A stretch of 9,196 nucleotides of DNA. It comes from Gammaproteobacteria bacterium. GTDB lineage: Bacteria; Pseudomonadota; Gammaproteobacteria; SZUA-140. The notes under the pieces are model-generated. The model did no database searches. It saw only the letters and a list, made by a program, of their open reading frames with translations, and had not been told where the DNA came from. This document shows positions 1-6,080 of this stretch, one piece after another; positions within the stretch are counted from its first letter, which is position 1; the number at the start of each line of letters is the position of its first letter. Made by a program: the position numbers and the translations under genes. The DNA lies in contig JALSHQ010000378.1 of the NCBI GenBank assembly GCA_026982145.1, positions 1-9,196 of the forward strand, in the 5' to 3' direction.

Positions 1-504
1 GGCCAAGTTGATGAGGTCTCACCTTTAGCGACGCCGCTTTGCTATGAGAGCGGACCCTTTAAACAGTCGCCGCAAGCATTGATAGCGATGGCTGAAGAGC
101 ACGGTTTTGCTGCTGCTGTTGTTGTGCGTAATGAAAAACAGCTGGTGGGCGAGTGGATCTACCTAACTGAGTACGAAACGATGACGCCTGCTCGAGCCGA
201 TGTCACTGCACTCAAGGCGCAGGGCATTGAGGATGTTGCCATTGTGCGGCTCGATAACGGGGAGATCATCATCTCGCTTGGGATTTATGGAAAAGAGGCA
301 TCAAGGCAGCGGCGCTTGGATGGGTTAGAAACGTTGGGTTATGTCAATTACCAAACTAGGAAATATTATCGCGACATTGAAGCGTTCTGGTTGGTGCTTT
401 CTGGTTTTGAAGGAGAGCAACAGCAGGTATTGGTGCGTGAGCTTAGCGCAGCGCTTTCAGAACGCTCCCCGGTGGCGCAATTGGCGGTGGCGGAATGTCG
501 TTGA
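1..504 (+). CDS. SPOR-domain-like protein, 3' part (5' end outside window)
   Basis: The reading frame is open from the first base and stops at TGA 502-504, so this is the last 167 residues of a longer protein. Two stretches look like SPOR (sporulation-related repeat, peptidoglycan-binding) half-domains. The first has a GPF motif at fragment residues 18-20, followed by a helix-like segment and a beta-strand. The second, around residues 66-130, has the pattern ISLGIY, a basic helix (EASRQRRLDGLETLGY) and a closing strand. A TTG at 79 could be taken as a start, but the SPOR-like fold begins before it, so I treat the gene as truncated by the window. From family knowledge, Pseudomonas-type genomes carry a SPOR-type gene after birA-coaX and before a tRNA cluster, which fits the tRNA found here; birA and coaX themselves are not visible. 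The exact function is unknown. SPOR proteins usually act in the envelope, often at the septum, but any N-terminal membrane anchor lies outside the window. Confidence 0.7.
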   Translation, partial: GQVDEVSPLATPLCYESGPFKQSPQALIAMAEEHGFAAAVVVRNEKQLVGEWIYLTEYETMTPARADVTALKAQGIEDVAIVRLDNGEIIISLGIYGKEASRQRRLDGLETLGYVNYQTRKYYRDIEAFWLVLSGFEGEQQQVLVRELSAALSERSPVAQLAVAECR

Positions 505-519
505 GCCGCAAATAAGAGG

Positions 520-549
520 ATGATTTTTTTACAGGTTTGTTGTTATAAT
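520..549 (+). promoter_or_regulatory. Promoter of the tRNA-Thr gene (extended -10)
   Basis: A perfect extended -10 element, TGTTATAAT, lies at 541-549 (TATAAT at 544-549). The -35 is poor: the best candidate is ATGATT at 520-525 with an 18-bp spacer, matching the consensus at 3 of 6 positions, as expected where an extended -10 compensates. A GC-rich stretch (CTGCCGCGCTG, 550-560) follows the -10. GC-rich discriminators are typical of stable-RNA promoters under stringent control. The predicted transcription start is near 556, about 14 bp before the mature tRNA 5' end. The promoter call is strong; the stringent-control reading is inference. Confidence 0.75.
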
Positions 550-569
550 CTGCCGCGCTGTAAAGTAGT

Positions 570-645
570 GCTGGCGTAGCTCAGTTGGTAGAGCAGCTGA
601 TTTGTAATCAGCAGGTCGTAGGTTCGACTCCTATCGCCAGCTCCA
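570..645 (+). tRNA. tRNA-Thr (anticodon UGU)
   Basis: A complete 76-nt cloverleaf can be folded by eye. The acceptor stem GCTGGCG (570-576) pairs perfectly with CGCCAGC (635-641), with discriminator U at 642 and an encoded CCA at 643-645. The D-arm GCTC/GAGC flanks a loop containing GG. The anticodon stem GCTGA (596-600) pairs with TCAGC (608-612) around the 7-nt loop TTTGTAA, with anticodon TGT at 603-605. The T-loop has the usual GGTTCGACTCC pattern. UGU reads threonine ACA and other ACN codons. It has its own promoter and terminator, so it appears to be a single-tRNA transcription unit. No tRNA-Tyr, tRNA-Gly or tuf gene follows, unlike the cluster seen in many related bacteria. Confidence 0.97.
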
Positions 646-651
646 AATTCA

Positions 652-687
652 AAGCCTTAGCGCTTCCTGCGCTAAGGCTTATTCTTT
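652..687 (+). terminator. Intrinsic terminator of the tRNA-Thr unit
   Basis: A perfect 12-bp stem AAGCCTTAGCGC (652-663) / GCGCTAAGGCTT (669-680) closes a 5-nt loop (TTCCT) and is followed by the T-rich tail ATTCTTT. It starts 6 nt after the tRNA CCA end. It should separate tRNA transcription from the dcw operon downstream. Confidence 0.9.
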
Positions 688-998
688 GACTGCCTGTGTG
701 CGCTTGATATCGTTCGATATTTCGGTTTGAAGTCAATTAATACCCACTGCTAATCGAGTGGCTATCGCCGCTTCCCTCTTGTCATTGGTTAAAAATTAAT
801 CAACAAGTGTAAAAAAATATTTTTCCGTAGCTGTTTTCTGCGTCAGACCTAATGTAATTTCTAGCACTACTTCCCAACCCAATGATTTAAAAAATCTTTG
901 AAAAAGAGCCTTTCCCCCCACCTTTCTTGAAAATCAATTTTCTCGCTAAGTTATTGTCTGCAAAGGGAGAATTTGCTCTCAATTGCCCTTGTTTTTTC
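688..998. other. AT-rich intergenic leader, no gene seen
   Basis: About 310 bp between the tRNA terminator and the dcw -35 element contain no convincing coding frame. The reverse frame that enters this region near 951-1211 is only the shadow of mraZ and its leader. The stretch is richer in A+T than its surroundings and holds several small inverted repeats: ATATCG-TT-CGATAT (707-720); CTTG(TCA)TTGGTTAA-AAA-TTAATCAACAAG (778-807, one G-T pair and a 3-nt bulge); the AT palindrome AAAAATATTTTT (813-824); GATTT-AAA-AAATC (884-896); and GAAAAT-CA-ATTTTC (929-942). None has the GC-rich stem and T-tail of an intrinsic terminator. Possible roles are regulator binding, promoter curvature, or none; no specific factor can be named. 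Confidence 0.6.
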
Positions 999-1026
999 TT
1001 GACAGTCCAATAAACGGGTATATAGT
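999..1026 (+). promoter_or_regulatory. dcw operon promoter (Pmra-like)
   Basis: A perfect -35 TTGACA (999-1004) is followed after 16 bp by TATAGT (1021-1026), a 5 of 6 match to the -10 consensus. The predicted start of transcription is near 1033, giving a 5' untranslated leader of about 53 nt before the mraZ GTG at 1086. In E. coli the equivalent Pmra promoter upstream of mraZ drives the first part of the dcw cluster. Its position here, directly before MraZ-type repeats, supports the same role. Confidence 0.85.
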
Positions 1027-1060
1027 GTCGCTAAGTGGGTCGAAGTGGTGAATTGTGGGT
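1024..1060 (+). promoter_or_regulatory. MraZ operator (10-bp-spaced TGGGN-type repeats)
   Basis: TGGGT (1036-1040), TGGTG (1046-1050) and TGGGT (1056-1060) occur with exact 5-bp spacers, so the period is 10 bp. The wider units are AAGTGGGTCG, AAGTGGTGAA and TTGTGGGTTT. This matches the known E. coli MraZ site of three TGGGN repeats separated by 5 bp. A weaker fourth unit (AGTG at 1024-1027) keeps the same period and overlaps the end of the -10. Because the array sits over the predicted transcription start, bound MraZ would block RNA polymerase, consistent with autorepression. That it is bound by the local MraZ is inference from motif and location. Confidence 0.85.
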
Positions 1061-1072
1061 TTTTCGGATAGC

Positions 1073-1080
1073 AAGGAGGT
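1073..1080 (+). promoter_or_regulatory. Ribosome binding site deciding the mraZ start
   Basis: AAGGAGGT is close to a perfect Shine-Dalgarno sequence. It lies 5 nt before GTG 1086 but only 2 nt before GTG 1083, and downstream of GTG 1035. It therefore selects 1086 as the mraZ start. Confidence 0.9.
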
Positions 1081-1085
1081 GCGTG

Positions 1086-1538
1086 GTGTTGCGGGGAGTG
1101 CATGCGCTTAATTTGGATGTCAAAGGTCGCTTGGCGATCCCGAGCAAGTTTCGGGAGCATCTGAGTGTGCTTTGTGACGGCAAGTTGGTTGTGACGATTG
1201 ACCGTGACCACTGTCTGCTGCTCTACCCGAAACCAGCGTGGGAGTTACTGGAAGCGAAGCTTGCTGCAATGCCGAATATGGACGCGCAGACGCGAGGTTT
1301 GCAGCGAATGTTGATTGGCCATGCGACTGAATGTGACATGGACGGGAATCATCGCATTTTATTGCCACCCCTGCTACGAGAATTTGCTGGGCTCAAAAAG
1401 AAAGCAGTGATGTTAGGGCAGGGAAATAAGATTGAGATTTGGGATGAGCAGCGTTGGGCTAAAGGTCGAGATGACTTCCTCGAAGCGCAAAAAGGTGAGG
1501 CGCGGCTGAGTGAGGCGCTGGAATCGTTGTCGTTGTAG
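1086..1538 (+). CDS. mraZ: Transcriptional regulator MraZ
   Basis: A 150-residue protein (E. coli MraZ has 152) built of two AbrB/SpoVT-like swapped-hairpin halves. Each half carries the family DxxxR motif: D11-VKG-R15 in LNLDVKGRLAIP and D86-GNH-R90 in the second half. The segments GHATECDMDG and GNKIEIWDEQRW and the end LSLSL-like ESLSL are typical. MraZ is a ring-forming DNA-binding regulator that represses its own operon in E. coli by binding TGGGN repeats, which are present just upstream. The start is GTG 1086, with an excellent ribosome binding site. The longer frame from GTG 1035 would translate the operator and add 17 non-conserved residues. The second DxxxR has His where E. coli has Gly (DGNHR against DGAGR). 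It is the first gene of the operon, and rsmH begins 6 nt after its stop. Confidence 0.96.
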   Translation: MLRGVHALNLDVKGRLAIPSKFREHLSVLCDGKLVVTIDRDHCLLLYPKPAWELLEAKLAAMPNMDAQTRGLQRMLIGHATECDMDGNHRILLPPLLREFAGLKKKAVMLGQGNKIEIWDEQRWAKGRDDFLEAQKGEARLSEALESLSL

Positions 1539-1544
1539 TTTGTG

Positions 1545-2492
1545 ATGGATGAAATTGAAGATGAACTGTTTCAACACCAAGCAGTTTTACTTAATGAGGC
1601 AGTGGCAGCATTAGCGGTAAAGCCAACAGGTGTGTATGTGGATGCAACCTTTGGGCGTGGCGGGCACGCGTTAAAGGTGATGGAGGGACTAGATCAATCA
1701 GGACGATTACTGGCGATCGATAAGGACCCTGAGGCGGTGAGCACGGCGCAACAGAAGTTCGGATCAGATCCTCGTTTTTCGATACAACATGGGTCATTTG
1801 CAATGCTTGGTCAGCATGTAGCACGTCAGGGGTTTACAGGAAAGGTCAGCGGCGTACTGCTTGACCTTGGGGTCTCTTCACCTCAGCTGGATGATGCTTC
1901 GCGTGGTTTTAGTTTTCGAAATGATGGCCCGCTTGATATGCGCATGAACCCTGCAATGGGTGAAAGTGCGGCGCAGTGGGTTGCACGTGCACCGCTTGAC
2001 GAGATGATAAAAGTGCTGCGTGACTATGGTGAAGAGCGTTATGCGCCTCGCATTGCGCGCGCCATTGTAGCGGCGCGAGAAGTGGCTCCTATTGAAACCA
2101 CAGCGCAGTTACAGGCGATTGTAGCGCAGGCCAACCCATCATGGGAAAAGGGCAAAGACCCTGCCACCCGCGCCTTTCAGGCCATCAGAATAGCTGTTAA
2201 CCAAGAACTGGATGACTTGCATAGCTGCCTTGACCAAGTGCTGGATCTGCTTGAGGTCGGCGGTCGTCTGGTGGTGATTAGTTTTCATTCATTGGAAGAC
2301 AGAATCGTAAAGCGTTTTATGCGAGACCAAGAGCGTGGAGAACAGTTTCCGCGCGGATTGCCGGTAATGGAGAGTGGGCGCGGACGGCGCCTGCGCCGCA
2401 TTGGTAAAGCGATCTATGCGAGCAAGGAAGAGTTGGCGCAGAACCCGCGGGCACGCAGTGCGGTGATGCGTGTGGCGGAGAAGATCGCATGA
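1545..2492 (+). CDS. rsmH: 16S rRNA (cytosine-1402-N4)-methyltransferase RsmH
   Basis: A 315-residue S-adenosylmethionine-dependent methyltransferase (E. coli 313), also called MraW, that modifies C1402 in the decoding centre of 16S rRNA. Visible family signatures are FGRGGH (SAM loop, G37-H41), LLDLGVSSPQLDD, DGPLDMRM (127-134), GEERYAPRIARAI, ATRAFQAIRI, SFHSLEDRIVK (from 246) and the C-terminal NPRARSAVMRVAE. I chose ATG 1545; GTG 1542, directly before it, is equally possible and changes one residue. No clear Shine-Dalgarno precedes either, so translation probably depends on ribosomes ending mraZ at 1538. Its stop overlaps the ftsL start by 4 bp. In E. coli RsmH counteracts toxic MraZ overproduction, so the two neighbours may be functionally linked as well. 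Confidence 0.97.
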   Translation: MDEIEDELFQHQAVLLNEAVAALAVKPTGVYVDATFGRGGHALKVMEGLDQSGRLLAIDKDPEAVSTAQQKFGSDPRFSIQHGSFAMLGQHVARQGFTGKVSGVLLDLGVSSPQLDDASRGFSFRNDGPLDMRMNPAMGESAAQWVARAPLDEMIKVLRDYGEERYAPRIARAIVAAREVAPIETTAQLQAIVAQANPSWEKGKDPATRAFQAIRIAVNQELDDLHSCLDQVLDLLEVGGRLVVISFHSLEDRIVKRFMRDQERGEQFPRGLPVMESGRGRRLRRIGKAIYASKEELAQNPRARSAVMRVAEKIA

Positions 2493-2761
2493 TCCAAGGC
2501 AAAATGATCTTACTCATTGTGTTGGCAGCCGCAGTGCTTTTCTCTGCGCTGGGTGTGGTTTATAGCAAGCATTACAACCGCAAACTTTTTGTGGAGCTGC
2601 AGTCGCTAGAAGGAATGCGTGATCGCTTGAACGTCGAATGGGGGCAATTGCAACTGGAGCAGAGCACTTGGGCGATGCCCAATAGGGTTGAGCTGATTGC
2701 ACGTACTCGCCTGGGGATGGATGTTCCTGCACCGGATCAAATAGTGATTGTCTCGCCATGA
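2489..2761 (+). CDS. ftsL: Cell division protein FtsL
   Basis: A 90-residue small bitopic membrane protein of the divisome; E. coli FtsL has 121, so this one is at the short end. A short cytoplasmic tip (MIQGK) is followed by one hydrophobic segment at about residues 6-25, then a periplasmic leucine-zipper-like helix at about 30-60 rich in L, E and R, and the tail motif RVELIARTRLGM, typical of FtsL/DivIC-like proteins. FtsL forms a complex with FtsB and FtsQ and helps activate FtsWI. The start ATG 2489 overlaps the rsmH stop (ATGA), with GGAGAAG at 2477-2483 as ribosome binding site; ATG 2504 (Met6) would cut into the membrane segment and is less likely. Identification rests on size, topology and position between rsmH and ftsI. 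Confidence 0.93.
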   Translation: MIQGKMILLIVLAAAVLFSALGVVYSKHYNRKLFVELQSLEGMRDRLNVEWGQLQLEQSTWAMPNRVELIARTRLGMDVPAPDQIVIVSP

Positions 2762-4554
2762 GTAGGAAAAGCGCAAAATCAAAGCAGTCGGCCAAGCAAC
2801 CCGTGTTGATTCATCCTCTGCGCCACACCATTGTGCTGGGGGTGATGATGTTGTCGGCTGGGTTGTTGATCTGGCGGGCGATTGACCTGCAGGTCACGGA
2901 CGGTGAGTTTTTGCAGGGGCAGGGTGATGCCCGTCATCTCCGTGTTGTGGAGATTCCCGCGCACCGCGGCATGATCACTGATCGTAATGGTGAGCCGCTA
3001 GCGATTAGCACCCCCGTCGACTCAGTGTGGGTTAATCCGCATGAGTTGATTACCAATAGCGACGAATGGCCGCGCCTAGCCAGGCTACTTGAATTGGATA
3101 TCGATGTGCTGAGTCAGCGCCTGATGACGCGTCAAACGCGTGAGTTTGTCTATATCAAACGTCGCATCAACCCCGACCTAGCACAACAAGTAAAGGCATT
3201 AGGCATTCCCGGTGTTTTTTTGCAGCGCGAATATCGCCGCTATTATCCTGCAGGCGAAGTGGTCGCACATGTGGTTGGTTTTACCAATGTCGATGACGCT
3301 GGGCAGGAAGGGCTAGAACTTGCCTATGATGAGTGGCTACAGGGGCATTCTGGTAGCAAGCGGGTGATTAAAAATCGGCTGGGTCATGTAGTCGAAGATG
3401 TCGAGCTGATTAATGCACCTGAGGCGGGTAAAACACTGCGCTTGAGTATCGATCGCAACATTCAGTATCTCGCCTACCGTGAGTTGAAGGCGGCGATTCG
3501 TGATCACCATGCGCGTTCAGGGTCGATCGTTGTGCTGGATGCCAAAACCAGCGAAGTGCTGGCGATGGTAAATCAGCCTTCGTACAACCCAAATAATCGC
3601 GGGACATTAAAGAGCAGCCATGTTCGCAACCGTGCAGTGACCGATGTGTTCGAACCCGGCTCAACAATGAAGCCATTCACGGTAGCGGCCGCGCTTGAGT
3701 CTAAAAAATATCTCCCCGGAAATGTGATCAGAACAGCGCCCGGCTATTTTCGTGTTGGGCGCGATACCGTGCGCGACACCAAAAATTACGGCAACCTCAA
3801 TCTAACCGATATTTTAGTGAAATCGAGTAACGTCGGTGCAAGCAAACTGGCGCTGTCATTAGAGCCCGAAAAATTGTGGGATGTTTATGCCAAGTCCGGC
3901 TTTGGTGCGCTGACATACAGCGGCTTCCCCGGTGAAGTTTCCGGTTTGATGAAAGATCACTGGAAATGGAGTGACATCGACCAAGCGACCTTTTCGTTTG
4001 GTTATGGCATGTCGGTGACTTCACTGCAATTGGCGCGTGCCTATGCCGTATTGGCCAACGGGGGGCGCATGAGTACGGTCTCTTTTCTTGCGCTCGATGC
4101 GCCGTCACCGCAAGAGCAGGTGATGGATGAGGCGGTGGCCAGGCGAGTACTGAAAATGATGGAAGCTGTCGTCTCAGAAAAAGGCACCGGTGCCAAAGCA
4201 GGGGTTGCGGGTTACCGTGTTGCGGGTAAAACAGGCACCGTTCATAAGTCCGACATCGGCGGTTATTCAGAAGAGCGCTACCTCTCTATTTTTGCCGGGA
4301 TGGCGCCTGTCAGTGATCCCCGGCTGGTTGCCGTCGTGATGATCAATGAACCGCGCACTGAGGCGTACCAAGGTGGTCAGGCAGCAGCCCCAGCTTTCTC
4401 AAAAGTGATGAGTGGGGCATTACGCCAGCTAGGTGTTGTGCCCGATGATGTGCCGCGCATCGACATGAAGCGCCTGCATCAAAAAATTGCGGAACAAGCC
4501 GCGCCTCCCTCTGGGGTTGCACCGCTTCATGCGGCCGTTGGAGGTCGTTTATGA
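2758..4554 (+). CDS. ftsI: Septal peptidoglycan D,D-transpeptidase FtsI (PBP3)
   Basis: A 598-residue class B penicillin-binding protein (E. coli 588) that crosslinks septal peptidoglycan in the periplasm together with FtsW. A basic cytoplasmic tail is followed by a single membrane anchor at about residues 24-40. The pedestal domain opens with AHRGMITDRNGEPLA (HRG at 69-71) and includes the RRYYPAGEVVAHVVGF segment. The transpeptidase domain has all three active-site motifs: S302-TM-K305 (catalytic Ser302, in FEPGSTMKPF), S356-S-N358 and K491-T-G493. All key residues are intact, so it should be active and beta-lactam sensitive. The start ATG 2758 overlaps the ftsL stop by 4 bp and has no evident Shine-Dalgarno, so translation is probably coupled to ftsL. 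The last roughly 25 residues look non-conserved and flexible. Confidence 0.98.
   Translation: MSRKSAKSKQSAKQPVLIHPLRHTIVLGVMMLSAGLLIWRAIDLQVTDGEFLQGQGDARHLRVVEIPAHRGMITDRNGEPLAISTPVDSVWVNPHELITNSDEWPRLARLLELDIDVLSQRLMTRQTREFVYIKRRINPDLAQQVKALGIPGVFLQREYRRYYPAGEVVAHVVGFTNVDDAGQEGLELAYDEWLQGHSGSKRVIKNRLGHVVEDVELINAPEAGKTLRLSIDRNIQYLAYRELKAAIRDHHARSGSIVVLDAKTSEVLAMVNQPSYNPNNRGTLKSSHVRNRAVTDVFEPGSTMKPFTVAAALESKKYLPGNVIRTAPGYFRVGRDTVRDTKNYGNLNLTDILVKSSNVGASKLALSLEPEKLWDVYAKSGFGALTYSGFPGEVSGLMKDHWKWSDIDQATFSFGYGMSVTSLQLARAYAVLANGGRMSTVSFLALDAPSPQEQVMDEAVARRVLKMMEAVVSEKGTGAKAGVAGYRVAGKTGTVHKSDIGGYSEERYLSIFAGMAPVSDPRLVAVVMINEPRTEAYQGGQAAAPAFSKVMSGALRQLGVVPDDVPRIDMKRLHQKIAEQAAPPSGVAPLHAAVGGRL
4540..4545 (+). 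promoter_or_regulatory. Ribosome binding site of murE
   Basis: GGAGGT lies inside the last codons of ftsI, 5 nt before ATG 4551. It confirms the murE start and shows that murE can load ribosomes itself although it overlaps ftsI. Confidence 0.8.
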
Positions 4555-6080
4555 ATCGCCGCATAAAGCCTGCTCAAGGACAGCGATTAAGCCTGCTGTT
4601 GGCAGGGCTGGCAGAGATCAACGCGGCAAACGATTGTGATATTTATGGCCTTTCGATTGATAGCCGTAAAGTCGTTAAGGGCGATCTATTTATAGCTTAT
4701 CGTGGTGAGCGCACCGATGGCATGCGCTATATCCAAGATGCAGTTTCGGCGGGTGCAGTAGCGGTAGCGTATGAAGGTGAGCTGCATCGTGTTACCGACA
4801 GTCCTCTGCCAATGGTACGGGTGAGCAGCTTGCAGGAATCCGTTGGATTGATCGCCTCCCGTTTCTATGAGCACCCATCACAAAAGCTCTTTGTAGTGGG
4901 GGTCACGGGTACGAATGGCAAAACCTCGTGTTGTCACTTTTTGTCACAGGCATTGCAACTGAATGGGCAGCAATGTGGTGTGATGGGGACGCTCGGTTAC
5001 GGCATTCCCGGCGCACTGCAGAACGCCACACACACCACGCCAAATCCAGTCATGGTGCAGTCGCACATCAAGGCGATGGGCGATGCTGGAGCTGAGAGTG
5101 TTGTGATGGAGGTTTCATCGCATGCGCTTGCGCAGTCACGTGTTGCGGCTATGGCATTTGATGTAGCCATCTTTACTAATCTGACGCGCGACCACCTTGA
5201 CTACCACGGCTCGTTTGATGCCTACGGCGCAGCCAAACAGAAGCTGTTTGCCATGCCGGGGTTAAACCATGCGGTGATCAACCGTGATGACCCCTTTGGG
5301 GCGCAGCTATTAACCTCATTGCCTTTGAGTGTGAAGGGGGTGGCGTATGGTTTGCTGGATGAATTAAAGGGGGCTGATATGTTATTAGCCGATCAACCGC
5401 TCGGAGTGTACGGCAAAGTGACGCGGCTTGATGGCGCTGGAATCGAAATCCACATTAAAAGTGCTTGGGGCAGCGGCGTGTTACGCAACGCTCATCTGCT
5501 GGGCACCTTTAACGCCAGTAATTTATTGGCAGCATTAGCAACACTATTGATTATGGCACTGCCGTTAAAAAAAGCGCTGACGCTGCTGGCTCAAGTGAGC
5601 AATGCTGCGGGTCGCATGGAGCGACTTGGCGGGGAGGCGGGAAAGCCGCTGGTGGTTATCGACTATGCACATACGCCAGACGCGCTAAAAAATATTTTGC
5701 AGGCGCTGCGTGAATATTGTAGCGGCCGCTTATGGTGTGTATTTGGCTGTGGAGGCGAGCGTGACCGCGGCAAGCGCCCTCAGATGGGCGCCATTGCAGC
5801 GCAGTATGCAGATGAAATTATTATCACTGATGACAATCCGCGCTTTGAGGATGCAGAGGTGATCGCGGCTGAAATTGTGGCTGGAGCCATTCAATGTGAA
5901 TCTATAGAAGTGATTCATGACCGCGGTGTTGCGATTGGCACAGCGCTAAAAAGAGCGGCGGCTAATGACGTGGTGGTCGTGGCTGGAAAAGGGCATGAGT
6001 CATTCCAAATAGTGGCTGGGCAGTGCCTGCCATTTAGTGATCGCCAATGCGTGCAAGCGATACTGCGGGAGGTGGTGTGA
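4551..6080 (+). CDS. murE: UDP-MurNAc-L-Ala-D-Glu:meso-diaminopimelate ligase MurE
   Basis: A 509-residue cytoplasmic Mur ligase (E. coli 495) that adds the third stem-peptide residue using ATP. Domain 1 shows the family pattern LSIDSRKVVKGDLFIAYRG. The ATP-binding loop is GVTGTNGKT at residues 117-125 (Lys124). HTTPNP is at 161-166, and DHLDYHG is followed by AAK with Lys229, probably the carbamylated lysine. The C-terminal domain has GRMERLGG, DYAHTPDAL, GCGGERDRGKRP and the specificity motif D428-N-P-R431. DNPR is the known signature of ligases that use meso-diaminopimelate; lysine-adding enzymes lack it. The substrate call is therefore from sequence plus family knowledge. The start ATG 4551 overlaps the ftsI stop (ATGA), and the stop overlaps the murF ATG by one base (TGATG). 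Confidence 0.98.
   Translation: MNRRIKPAQGQRLSLLLAGLAEINAANDCDIYGLSIDSRKVVKGDLFIAYRGERTDGMRYIQDAVSAGAVAVAYEGELHRVTDSPLPMVRVSSLQESVGLIASRFYEHPSQKLFVVGVTGTNGKTSCCHFLSQALQLNGQQCGVMGTLGYGIPGALQNATHTTPNPVMVQSHIKAMGDAGAESVVMEVSSHALAQSRVAAMAFDVAIFTNLTRDHLDYHGSFDAYGAAKQKLFAMPGLNHAVINRDDPFGAQLLTSLPLSVKGVAYGLLDELKGADMLLADQPLGVYGKVTRLDGAGIEIHIKSAWGSGVLRNAHLLGTFNASNLLAALATLLIMALPLKKALTLLAQVSNAAGRMERLGGEAGKPLVVIDYAHTPDALKNILQALREYCSGRLWCVFGCGGERDRGKRPQMGAIAAQYADEIIITDDNPRFEDAEVIAAEIVAGAIQCESIEVIHDRGVAIGTALKRAAANDVVVVAGKGHESFQIVAGQCLPFSDRQCVQAILREVV
6067..6072 (+). promoter_or_regulatory. Ribosome binding site deciding the murF start
   Basis: GGGAGG lies 7 nt before ATG 6080. It supports that start over the in-frame ATG at 6047, which has no such site and would extend murF 33 bp into murE. 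Confidence 0.8.

Noticed and set aside
79..504. TTG 79 as the true start of the first gene
   Set aside because: The frame is open to the window edge and the GPF segment of the SPOR-like fold precedes the TTG, so the gene most likely starts outside the window.
686..714. TTGACT followed by GATATC as an extra promoter after the tRNA terminator
   Set aside because: At a 16-18 bp spacing no -10-like hexamer is present, so it does not form a credible promoter.
813..824. AAAAATATTTTT as a terminator or regulator site
   Set aside because: A self-complementary AT run without a GC stem is expected by chance in such A+T-rich DNA.
951..1211. Reverse-strand open frame across the mraZ leader
   Set aside because: It covers the promoter, the operator and the start of mraZ on the other strand, has no recognisable domain or ribosome site, and is best explained as a shadow.
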